Assembly: GCA_002422455.1 (NCBI GenBank)
Contig: DIVK01000060.1
Coordinates: forward strand, 96,372-125,484
Length of the DNA: 29,113 nt
Direction: 5' to 3'
Source: Rhodoferax sp. UBA6134
Lineage (GTDB): Bacteria; Pseudomonadota; Gammaproteobacteria; Burkholderiales; Burkholderiaceae_C
The notes under the pieces were generated by a model, which saw only the letters and a program-made list of their open reading frames with translations, had not been told where the DNA came from and did no database searches. The position numbers and the translations under genes are program-made. Positions 7,062-13,131 of this stretch are shown one piece after another (within the stretch, counting starts at the first letter, position 1; each line of letters starts with the position of its first letter).

Positions 7062-7739
7062 ATGAAGTTCGAACAACCTCACACGTGGATCGTTGCTATG
7101 GTTTTCATCGCCATGTCATCCCCTGTATTGGCGGATGTATACAAGTGCAAGCGAGCTGATGGCCGGTTGGCGTATTCAGACTCCCCGTGCCCAAACAACA
7201 ATGGCACAAAAATCAATCTGACACCAAACGACTTCGGTGGGATAAACCTACCGGCGACCAGTTTGACTGCTCCACCGCAACGAGTCCTTGTCCCACCATC
7301 AAGGAAATTGCTTGTGTTGCCTCCGAGTGAAATTGACATGAATGAAAGTCCGACTCATACGACCAATTTAGTGGAAACTTCTCATATGTCTCCTAAGAGA
7401 CTTCTTCCTTTTCCCAGCCAGATAGGTACAACGTCAATATCTCAATCGCAGGACAATGACGGCCCAGCATGGAAACGTTGTATTCCTAACTCTATTGGTC
7501 CCGGTGGGTGTGATTCGATTGGCCCCGAAGGGGGAATGTCGATTGGTCCCGGCGGCGGACAGTCCATCGGTCCTGGTGGAGGCCTCTCAATTGGTCCTGG
7601 TGGAGGTCAATCAATCGGCCCTGGAGGAGGCCAGTCAATTGGTCCGGGTGGAGGCCAGTCCATGATGCGTGATCGTCGATTTGGCCTTAACCCTGACACA
7701 ATGAGACCTTACACGTGTGCTGAAGGCGGATCGTGCTAA
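7062..7739 (+). CDS. Exported DUF4124-type protein with SIGPGGG repeats
   Basis: A 225-residue protein with a cleavable-looking signal peptide (short charged start, hydrophobic IVAMVFIAMSSPVLA, cleavage probably after VLA), then a DUF4124-like domain (DVYKCKRADGRLAYSDSPCP, the usual Y-x-C-x-D-G-x-x-x-Y pattern). A low-complexity linker follows, then seven 8-residue repeats of the form SIGPGGG(Q/L/M) and a Cys-containing tail (CAEGGSC). It should be periplasmic or surface exposed. The ATG at 7062 was chosen because it gives the signal peptide. It lies 2 bp after the HEPN-like gene and its 3' end overlaps a possible early start of the DUF2628 gene. Function is unknown; flexible glycine-rich repeats suggest a structural or binding tail. 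Confidence 0.75.
   Translation: MKFEQPHTWIVAMVFIAMSSPVLADVYKCKRADGRLAYSDSPCPNNNGTKINLTPNDFGGINLPATSLTAPPQRVLVPPSRKLLVLPPSEIDMNESPTHTTNLVETSHMSPKRLLPFPSQIGTTSISQSQDNDGPAWKRCIPNSIGPGGCDSIGPEGGMSIGPGGGQSIGPGGGLSIGPGGGQSIGPGGGQSIGPGGGQSMMRDRRFGLNPDTMRPYTCAEGGSC
7491..7658 (+). repeat. Seven in-frame 24-bp repeats encoding SIGPGGGx
   Basis: Units run in phase from TCT (7491) to CAG (7658): SIGPGGCD, SIGPEGGM, SIGPGGGQ, SIGPGGGL and three further SIGPGGGQ. The first two are degenerate and the last ones nearly identical, the pattern of repeat growth by slippage or unequal exchange toward the 3' end. Copy number probably varies between strains. Confidence 0.9.
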
Positions 7740-7815
7740 TTTTTCAAGCATGCAACCGTTGCTAAACATAGATAGGACAACTCTCCAATGCTCAGAGTTG
7801 ATAAGTTCAAGGAGA

Positions 7816-8316
7816 ATGAAATTGGAAAACCAACTTAAAAAGTTTGATATTTATAAACATCCATTGTTGCCGCAACGGATTTTGAAAAATGGTTTTTCAT
7901 GGCCAGCCTTGCTTATAGGACCGGTTTGGCTTCTTTTTAAAAGACTATGGGTACCTGCGGCTATCATCATCATCGGAATAGCTCTGCTCAACTTTTTCAA
8001 CCAAGGGGCTGAAACTCCAATATTTGTAAGTATCTTCTGCGAAAAAGAACGCAGCTCATTGACCTATGGATACTACTATGGAGAAGACTGCCTAGAAAAT
8101 ATTCGCAACTGGAATGATTTTTTGATCCTACTTGTTGCTAATGTAGTTATTGCGGTAAATGGTAATGAATATTGGGCTCGAGATCTAATAAATCGTGGAT
8201 ATGTATCTGAAAAATCGATCCAGGCACGCTCACTAGACGATGCACTGGCAATCATTGCTCGAGAGAAAATCGATTTCGATCAAACTCAACCTATACAAAG
8301 TAACAAGGCAGAGTAA
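7816..8316 (+). CDS. DUF2628-like inner-membrane protein
   Basis: About 166 residues. The segment DIYKHPLLPQRILKNGFSWPA followed by strongly hydrophobic stretches (LLIGPVWLLFKRLW, VPAAIIIIGIALLNFF) and a later one (FLILLVANVVIAVNG) then NEYWARDLINRGY matches the layout of DUF2628 proteins: small integral membrane proteins of unknown function. Start choice is uncertain: AAGGAG at 7809-7814 is too close to the ATG at 7816 and better spaced for a TTG at 7822; an in-frame GTG at 7717 would overlap the upstream gene. AT-rich like the two genes before it, with which it probably forms one transcript. The C-terminal tail (residues ~130-166) is polar and cytoplasmic. Confidence 0.7.
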   Translation: MKLENQLKKFDIYKHPLLPQRILKNGFSWPALLIGPVWLLFKRLWVPAAIIIIGIALLNFFNQGAETPIFVSIFCEKERSSLTYGYYYGEDCLENIRNWNDFLILLVANVVIAVNGNEYWARDLINRGYVSEKSIQARSLDDALAIIAREKIDFDQTQPIQSNKAE

Positions 8317-8369
8317 AGGAAGATTTTTCGTAAAAAGGCTTGCCAAGATTATCGGCAATAGTTGGGTAA

Positions 8370-8438
8370 TACATCGTCAAAGGTTTTGTGCTGGATGATG
8401 CCCGTGACATTCAATACCGGCCGGGCCACGCAAAGTGA
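8370..8438 (+). pseudogene. Possible RhuM-family gene fragment
   Basis: Between a TAA at 8367 and a TGA at 8436 the plus strand reads YIVKGFVLDDARDIQYRP and a few more residues. This resembles the conserved Y-(I/L)-(V/I)-KGF-x-(L/M)-DD-x-R segment of RhuM-family proteins, which are often found in restriction islands beside ORF6N or hsd genes. Only some 15 residues are recognisable and no start codon is present, so it would be a remnant. The rest of 8317-8466 holds nothing else I recognise. Confidence 0.35.
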
Positions 8439-8466
8439 GACAACTTCCTGAATAGGATGGTGTGAT

Positions 8467-8523
8467 ATGAGCAAGAACCCAGAAAAAGTGACAATAGCCA
8501 GCCACAACGGAGTCCCCGAATGA
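8467..8523 (+). CDS. Possible 18-residue leader peptide before the ATPase-nuclease gene
   Basis: ATG at 8467 opens an 18-codon frame (MSKNPEKVTIASHNGVPE) whose TGA at 8521-8523 overlaps the ATG of the next gene (ATGA, 8520-8523). AGGATGG lies upstream as a possible ribosome binding site. The exact overlap suggests translational coupling, but a frame this short can occur by chance and the sequence matches nothing I know. Confidence 0.25.
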   Translation: MSKNPEKVTIASHNGVPE

Positions 8524-10259
8524 TTACCCGATTGACCCTGCGCAACTTCAAGAGCGTTGGTGAACAAGTCTATGACTTCACACGGTTTGATTTGCTGGTC
8601 GGGCGCAACAACAGTGGCAAGAGCACCGTGCTTCAGGCGTTGGCTATCTGGCAGTTCTGTGTGAATGAGTTTCATCGGTCCAAGCGCAGCGGCGCCAAGG
8701 GCATCCAAGTCGTACTGCCCAACTTCACCGCGTTGCCGGTGCCGGAGTTCAATCTGCTTTGGAAGGACAGAGACATACGCCACTCGCCTGACAAAAAGCA
8801 GGAATACATCCTGATAGGCATTCATGTGGAATGGCAGCGTGCAAACGGCGAAACCGGAACGTTTGGTGTGGATTTGCGCTACCACTCACCACAAACCATT
8901 TACGCCATTCCTGGCGGTGGCTGGACGCAGTTTCGCGCCTGTGAACAGAGGGGTGATCTGCCCATAATCGCCTATGTGCCCCCGTTTTCCGGCCTTGAAC
9001 CGACAGAAAAAGCGCTGGATGTTTCACCCATTCGCCAGCAGGTCGGCAAAGGTCAACCCGGCAGCGTGCTGCGTAACTTGTTGTTGCGGGTATGCCCCGC
9101 GCCACCGCGCGATTCGAACGGACGCATTGTCAAAGGGTATGAACATCCACCTGCAGACTGGAAAGAGCTGGCTGACATGGTTGAACGCTGGTTTTCGGTC
9201 AAGATTAGCGAGCCGAAATATGACTCAGCCAAAGATGTTTACATCACGGTCGAATATCGCCAAAACAGCAAGAATTACGACATCATTGCCGGGGGGAGCG
9301 GTTTCCACCAAACACTGACCTTGCTGGCATTTCTGTACGGCTACAAGGCGACGACTATTTTGCTGGACGAGCCAGATGCCCACCTGCACGTCAATCTGCA
9401 GCGTGAGATTCTCGATTTTTTCAAACGCAAGTCACTCGAACTCGGTACGCAATTCCTGATTGCCACGCACGCTGAAGAATTCGCTCGTGGTGTGGATGCA
9501 AGCCAAATCATCTCATTGCTAAACCGCAAACCCAGGCGAATCGATTCGACACCAGCCGTACTTCAGGCTATGGCAGACGTGTCTAACGAGGAAGTGACGC
9601 GATTGCTGGCCTCTCCCTACATCCTTTATGTGGAAGGCGAGAGTGACGAACGCATTCTTCGTGCATGGGCCGAGTCGTGTGGCGCGCAGGAGGCGATGGA
9701 CAAAATCTGCTTTAAGGCGATGGGCGGTGGCGGAAAGAAAAACATGAAGGAACGGGCTGATCTGCACTATGCCGCTCTGCAGCAAATCATTCCCGGTATA
9801 TCGAGACTCATGCTGTTCGACTTTGACGACGCCAACGATGCGTTTCATCCAAAGCCCGGCAACCCGTCGCTGGCCGAGTGGAAGCGCAAGAATATTGAAA
9901 ATTATCTGCTCGTATCTGACGCATGGAAGCGGGCTGCACTGCAGCAACTCGGATACGCCGAAGATGAGTTGTTCGCTGAGCCGATTCTGAAATTCATTGA
10001 CGCGTTTTTTGCCGGGGAAAACCTGACGCTGCCGCCAGGAAAAACTTGGCGAAATGTCGGTGCGAACGTGTTCAGCGTGGTGGATGGCAAGCGCATTTTG
10101 TTTGAAAACAACGAGTCTCTCTTCCAGCAGCTCAGAAAGGGAGCGCCCCCTGTGCAACTCATTCGTGAGCAGGTGGCGCTAAGCATGACAGCAGATGAAA
10201 TTCACGAGGATGTTCATCAGTTTATTGCCAAGTTGAAGGCGTTGACCGGTCAACCCTGA
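8520..10259 (+). CDS. OLD-like ATPase with C-terminal TOPRIM nuclease domain
   Basis: A 579-residue protein in two parts. The N-terminal ABC/SMC-type ATPase has Walker A VGRNNSGKST (27-36), a signature-like GGSGFHQTL before LLAFLYG (about 260-275), Walker B ILLDEPDAHLH (about 280-290) and the switch-like IATHAEEF. The C-terminal TOPRIM domain begins at YVEGESDERIL (about 369) and continues with LMLFDFDDAND (about 430) and KRKNIENYLL. This is the OLD-family layout; OLD proteins are nucleases in phage exclusion and defence. No GajB-type helicase follows, so it is not a Gabija pair; a fused PARIS-like ATPase-TOPRIM protein is an alternative. GGAG at 8509-8512 is a well-placed ribosome binding site. 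It is the last gene of the island before cbiB. Confidence 0.85.
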   Translation: MITRLTLRNFKSVGEQVYDFTRFDLLVGRNNSGKSTVLQALAIWQFCVNEFHRSKRSGAKGIQVVLPNFTALPVPEFNLLWKDRDIRHSPDKKQEYILIGIHVEWQRANGETGTFGVDLRYHSPQTIYAIPGGGWTQFRACEQRGDLPIIAYVPPFSGLEPTEKALDVSPIRQQVGKGQPGSVLRNLLLRVCPAPPRDSNGRIVKGYEHPPADWKELADMVERWFSVKISEPKYDSAKDVYITVEYRQNSKNYDIIAGGSGFHQTLTLLAFLYGYKATTILLDEPDAHLHVNLQREILDFFKRKSLELGTQFLIATHAEEFARGVDASQIISLLNRKPRRIDSTPAVLQAMADVSNEEVTRLLASPYILYVEGESDERILRAWAESCGAQEAMDKICFKAMGGGGKKNMKERADLHYAALQQIIPGISRLMLFDFDDANDAFHPKPGNPSLAEWKRKNIENYLLVSDAWKRAALQQLGYAEDELFAEPILKFIDAFFAGENLTLPPGKTWRNVGANVFSVVDGKRILFENNESLFQQLRKGAPPVQLIREQVALSMTADEIHEDVHQFIAKLKALTGQP

Positions 10260-10327
10260 TGATCGCAAGCATCGCCGATACATTCACTGGCAGCCTTGCC
10301 AGCCGTTTCGCTGCTGGATGACGCGAC

Positions 10328-11491
10328 ATGAGTCTTGAATTGAATGCTCTTTTTTTTGCCACGGCTATCTTGCTGGCGTTCGGGATCGACCACTATCTGG
10401 GCGAGCCCGCAGCCCGCTGGCATCCGGTGGTGTGGATGGGGAACTACTTGGGCTGGGCTGGGCGGCGGGTGGTTCCTTGGGCGAACGCAGAGCCACAGGC
10501 ACAGTCCGGTGCGCGTCCGCCGGTGACGACGACGAACCCGGATTACAAGGCTTTTATCATCGGAGCCATTTCGTGGTTTGTGGGAGCAGCTATTGTTTGT
10601 GTAGCATCCTGGGCGTTGCAAAAAGGGTTGCTGGCCTTGCCAGATGCGCTGGGGCCAATTCCGGGCGGCGTGCTCGCGGCGCTGCTGCTGGGCCTGGCGC
10701 TCAAGCCGATGCTGGCCTGGGCCATGCTGCGCCGCGAGGTGCAAGCCGTAGAAGACGCCTTGGGTGAATCGCTGGACGCCGGGCGCGCTCGGCTGGCGCG
10801 GTTGGTCAGCCGCGATGTATCGGCGCTGAGCGAAGAAGAGGTGCGTGAAAGCGCCATCGAGTCGCTCGCGGAAAACCTCAACGATTCGGTGGTGGCGCCG
10901 ATCTTCTGGTTCGTGCTGCTGGGCCTGCCGGGCGCGGCGGTGTACCGTTTTGCCAATACGGCGGATGCGATGTGGGGCTACCGCGGCCTGTACAAGGGGC
11001 AGAACTGGCAGTGGGCCGGCAAGTGGGCGGCGCGGGCCGACGATGTGCTGTCGTGGCTGCCCGCGCGCCTCACCGCCGTGCTGCTGGCAGGGGTGGCGGG
11101 CGGCCTGCCGCTGGCGCAATTGCGTGCAGAGGCGCGCCGCACGCCGTCGCCCAACGGCGGCTGGCCGATGGCGGCGATGGCCCTGGCCCTGGGCGTGAGC
11201 CTGCGCAAACCGGGCGTTTATGTGCTCAACGCGGCGGGCCGGGCGCCACGGCTTCCAGACACCCGGCGCGCGCAGCTCTATGCCGCAAAAGTGGTTGCAG
11301 CTTTCGCATTCATTGCGCTGGCAGGCACTTTTTTAGTGGCTATCAAGCCGTCAGATTCGAACTTGAAAATCTCCGTTCGGGCTGAGCCCGTCGAAGCCTG
11401 TCCTGAGCAAGGACGAAGGATCCTTCGACAAGTTCAGGGTGAACGGGTTCACGTTGGACGAGGCTGGATTCATGAGGGGCGATTGGCATGA
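10328..11491 (+). CDS. cbiB: Adenosylcobinamide-phosphate synthase (CbiB/CobD type)
   Basis: An integral membrane enzyme that joins adenosylcobyric acid to (R)-1-amino-2-propanol or its phosphate, giving adenosylcobinamide (phosphate). Family features are the N-terminal GIDHYLGEPAARWHPVVWMG, the RLVSRDVSALSEEEV helix, ESLAENLNDSVVAPIFW, and AVYRFANTADAMWGYR. Several membrane helices are visible. At 387 residues it is longer than usual (about 310-330) for two reasons: a loop of about 20 residues after VVPWANAEP (residues ~57-75), and a C-terminal tail (from about residue 349) encoded by an inserted inverted-repeat element. It overlaps the next gene by 4 bp (ATGA at 11488), so the tail is probably tolerated. 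Confidence 0.93.
   Translation: MSLELNALFFATAILLAFGIDHYLGEPAARWHPVVWMGNYLGWAGRRVVPWANAEPQAQSGARPPVTTTNPDYKAFIIGAISWFVGAAIVCVASWALQKGLLALPDALGPIPGGVLAALLLGLALKPMLAWAMLRREVQAVEDALGESLDAGRARLARLVSRDVSALSEEEVRESAIESLAENLNDSVVAPIFWFVLLGLPGAAVYRFANTADAMWGYRGLYKGQNWQWAGKWAARADDVLSWLPARLTAVLLAGVAGGLPLAQLRAEARRTPSPNGGWPMAAMALALGVSLRKPGVYVLNAAGRAPRLPDTRRAQLYAAKVVAAFAFIALAGTFLVAIKPSDSNLKISVRAEPVEACPEQGRRILRQVQGERVHVGRGWIHEGRLA
11373..11446. repeat. Dispersed inverted-repeat element forming the 3' end of cbiB
   Basis: Two 24-bp arms, 11373-11396 and 11423-11446, are imperfect inverted repeats sharing CCGTTC, CTGA and GTCGAAG at corresponding positions (right arm read on the minus strand). The segment CTTCGACAAGTTCAGGGTG is of a type I recognise as a common dispersed repeat of beta- and gamma-proteobacteria, usually intergenic. 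Here it is read as protein (SVRAEPVEACPEQGRR and onward) at the C-terminus of CbiB. Confidence 0.75.
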
Positions 11492-12453
11492 GCTTGCAGC
11501 GTATCCATGGCGGCCCCGACAGCCAAGGCGTGCCGCGGCATGATTTCTCGACCAACAGCAACGCCTGCGGTCCCTGCCCCCCCGCGCTGGCCGCCGTGCG
11601 GCAGGCCGACGCCAGCCGCTACCCGGATCCCAGCTACATCGCTTTAAAGGCCCAGTTGGCTGATTTTCACCGGGTCGACGTTGGGCGCATTCTGCTGGCG
11701 GGTAGTGCCAGTGAGTTCATTTTTCGAATCACGGCGTGGGTGGCACAGCAGGGCGGGCGACGAGTCAGTCTGCCCCGGCACGGCTATGGCGACTATGCGC
11801 ACGCGGCAAGGGCCTGGAATTTGGAAGTGACGACCGGGCCATCGCAGGATGAGCTGCAGTGGGCTTGCGAGCCGTCCAGCCCGCTGGGTGGTCCTCATAT
11901 GTCGTGGGCGAATTGGCCGGTGAGGCAAGTGCTGGTTCTGGATCGTGCCTACGAGCCCTTGCGCCTGAGTGGCACGTCGAGCCTGAATGACGATCAGCTC
12001 GCGCAGACTTGGCAGCTTTGGACGCCCAACAAGGCATTGGGTTTGACGGGCGTGCGCGCCGCCTATGTCATCGCGCCGCTCGGGGCCGATGCGACGGTGG
12101 CCGCGCTGGAGCGCCTGTGTCCTTCGTGGCCGCTGGGCGCGCACGGTGTGGCCCTGTTGCAGGCCTGGGTTCAACCGGCCGTGCAGGGCTGGTTGCATGA
12201 CAGTTTGCATACTCTACGCGGGTGGAAGGCGCGGCAACTCGCGTTGTTGCAAAACCTGGGCTGGGATTGCACCGCCAGCGACACACCGTTTTTCTGTGCC
12301 CGGCCCGCAGCGGGATGCAACTTGATTCAGCTCCGCGCAGCAGGCATCAAGCTGCGCGATACCACGTCATTTGGCTTGCCCGGCCATGTGCGGATGAGCG
12401 TGCAGGCCCCACTGGCGCAGGATGCGCTGGCGGTGGCCTTGCAAGCTCATTGA
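11488..12453 (+). CDS. cobD: Threonine-phosphate decarboxylase (PLP enzyme for the aminopropanol linker)
   Basis: A class I/II aminotransferase-fold enzyme that decarboxylates L-threonine phosphate to (R)-1-amino-2-propanol phosphate, the linker used by CbiB. It is called cobD in Salmonella and cobC in Pseudomonas nomenclature. Evidence: the family start IHGGPDSQGVPRHDFSTNSN, then RYPDPSYIALKAQL, the strand ILLAGSASEFIFR, and the PLP-lysine loop WTPNKALGLTGVRAAY with Lys182. Length (321) is normal to slightly short. The start overlaps cbiB by 4 bp. A toxin-antitoxin pair follows directly. Confidence 0.9.
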   Translation: MSLQRIHGGPDSQGVPRHDFSTNSNACGPCPPALAAVRQADASRYPDPSYIALKAQLADFHRVDVGRILLAGSASEFIFRITAWVAQQGGRRVSLPRHGYGDYAHAARAWNLEVTTGPSQDELQWACEPSSPLGGPHMSWANWPVRQVLVLDRAYEPLRLSGTSSLNDDQLAQTWQLWTPNKALGLTGVRAAYVIAPLGADATVAALERLCPSWPLGAHGVALLQAWVQPAVQGWLHDSLHTLRGWKARQLALLQNLGWDCTASDTPFFCARPAAGCNLIQLRAAGIKLRDTTSFGLPGHVRMSVQAPLAQDALAVALQAH

Positions 12454-12486
12454 TGCAATCAAGGCACTGTTGCAGGCATTATTGGG

Positions 12487-12515
12487 TGCTACTATTGATG
12501 CTTCAACTAAAGGGA
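12487..12515 (+). promoter_or_regulatory. Possible extended -10 promoter and ribosome binding site for vapBC
   Basis: TGCTACTAT at 12487-12495 matches an extended -10 element (TG-n-TACTAT). No good -35 box is present. AGGGA at 12511-12515 lies 6 bp before the vapB ATG and is a good ribosome binding site. The pair may therefore have its own promoter inside the cobalamin operon. Confidence 0.4.
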
Positions 12516-12521
12516 ATTGCC

Positions 12522-12719
12522 ATGCGCACCACCATTGCACTTGATGATGACTTGCTGGCTAAAGCAGAAGCTCTAACCGGTGTTTCCGAAAAAGCCGCGT
12601 TGGTGCGTGAGGCTCTGCGAGCGTTGATACAGCGTGAAAGCGCCAAGCGACTCGCCCTCTTGGGCGGTTCTGAGCCCATGTTGAAAGACGTGCCAAGGCG
12701 CCAAACGGAGCCTGCATGA
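12522..12719 (+). CDS. vapB: VapB-type antitoxin
   Basis: A 65-residue antitoxin with an N-terminal ribbon-helix-helix domain (MRTTIALDDDLLAKAEALTG, then SEKAALVREALRALIQRES) and a C-terminal tail ending in PRRQTEPA that would occupy the toxin active site. The start at 12522 is supported by the ribosome binding site at 12511-12515 and by the standard RHH N-terminus. Its stop overlaps the vapC start by 4 bp (ATGA). The pair sits between two cobalamin genes on the same strand. Confidence 0.88.
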   Translation: MRTTIALDDDLLAKAEALTGVSEKAALVREALRALIQRESAKRLALLGGSEPMLKDVPRRQTEPA

Positions 12720-13087
12720 TTTTGGTCGATAGCTCGATTTGGATTGCTCATTTGCGGGCGAGAGATGAAACGCTGGCCCGACTGCTTGCCGAGGGCCAGG
12801 TGCTGGCCCATCCTTTTGTGACCGGTGAACTGGCCTTGGGTAATCTGCGCAACCGGGACGCGATACTGGGCGCATTGCAGGACTTGCCACAGGCTTGTGT
12901 GGCCACCGAGTCGGAAGTTCTTCGCTTTATCGGGCACAAGGGTCTTTTTGGTATCGGCATTGGCTACATCGACGCACACCTTTTGGCTGCGGTGCTTCTC
13001 ACACCGGGCTGCATGCTCTGGACACGCGACAAGCGTTTATTAGCGGCCAGCGCTGGCTTGGGCATCGCCGCCAATGCAACACATTAA
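12716..13087 (+). CDS. vapC: VapC-type PIN-domain ribonuclease toxin
   Basis: A 123-residue PIN domain protein with all four acidic residues expected for metal-dependent RNA cleavage: Asp5 (ILVDSSIWI), Glu38 (VTGELALGNL), Asp86 (GYIDAHLLA) and Asp105 (LWTRDKRLL). VapC toxins typically cut initiator tRNA or rRNA; the target here is unknown. It forms a type II toxin-antitoxin operon with the overlapping vapB. The domain looks intact, so the toxin is probably functional. Confidence 0.9.
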   Translation: MILVDSSIWIAHLRARDETLARLLAEGQVLAHPFVTGELALGNLRNRDAILGALQDLPQACVATESEVLRFIGHKGLFGIGIGYIDAHLLAAVLLTPGCMLWTRDKRLLAASAGLGIAANATH

Positions 13088-13131
13088 CGACACATTGCCA
13101 GTGCCGCCGCTTGCTGGCGAAAGACCCCTGA

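Noticed and set aside
7491..7658. CRISPR-like regular repeats
   Set aside because: Units are contiguous 24-bp coding repeats with no spacers, in phase with the reading frame.
8349..8885. A 178-codon minus-strand frame covering the gap and the start of the ATPase-nuclease gene
   Set aside because: It overlaps the Walker A region of a well-supported gene, and its product resembles nothing known; the plus strand of the gap gives a better explanation (RhuM-like scrap).
10260..10327. Terminator after the ATPase-nuclease gene (TGGCA / TGCCA stem)
   Set aside because: The stem is 5 bp, has no T-run, and does not stand out from background.
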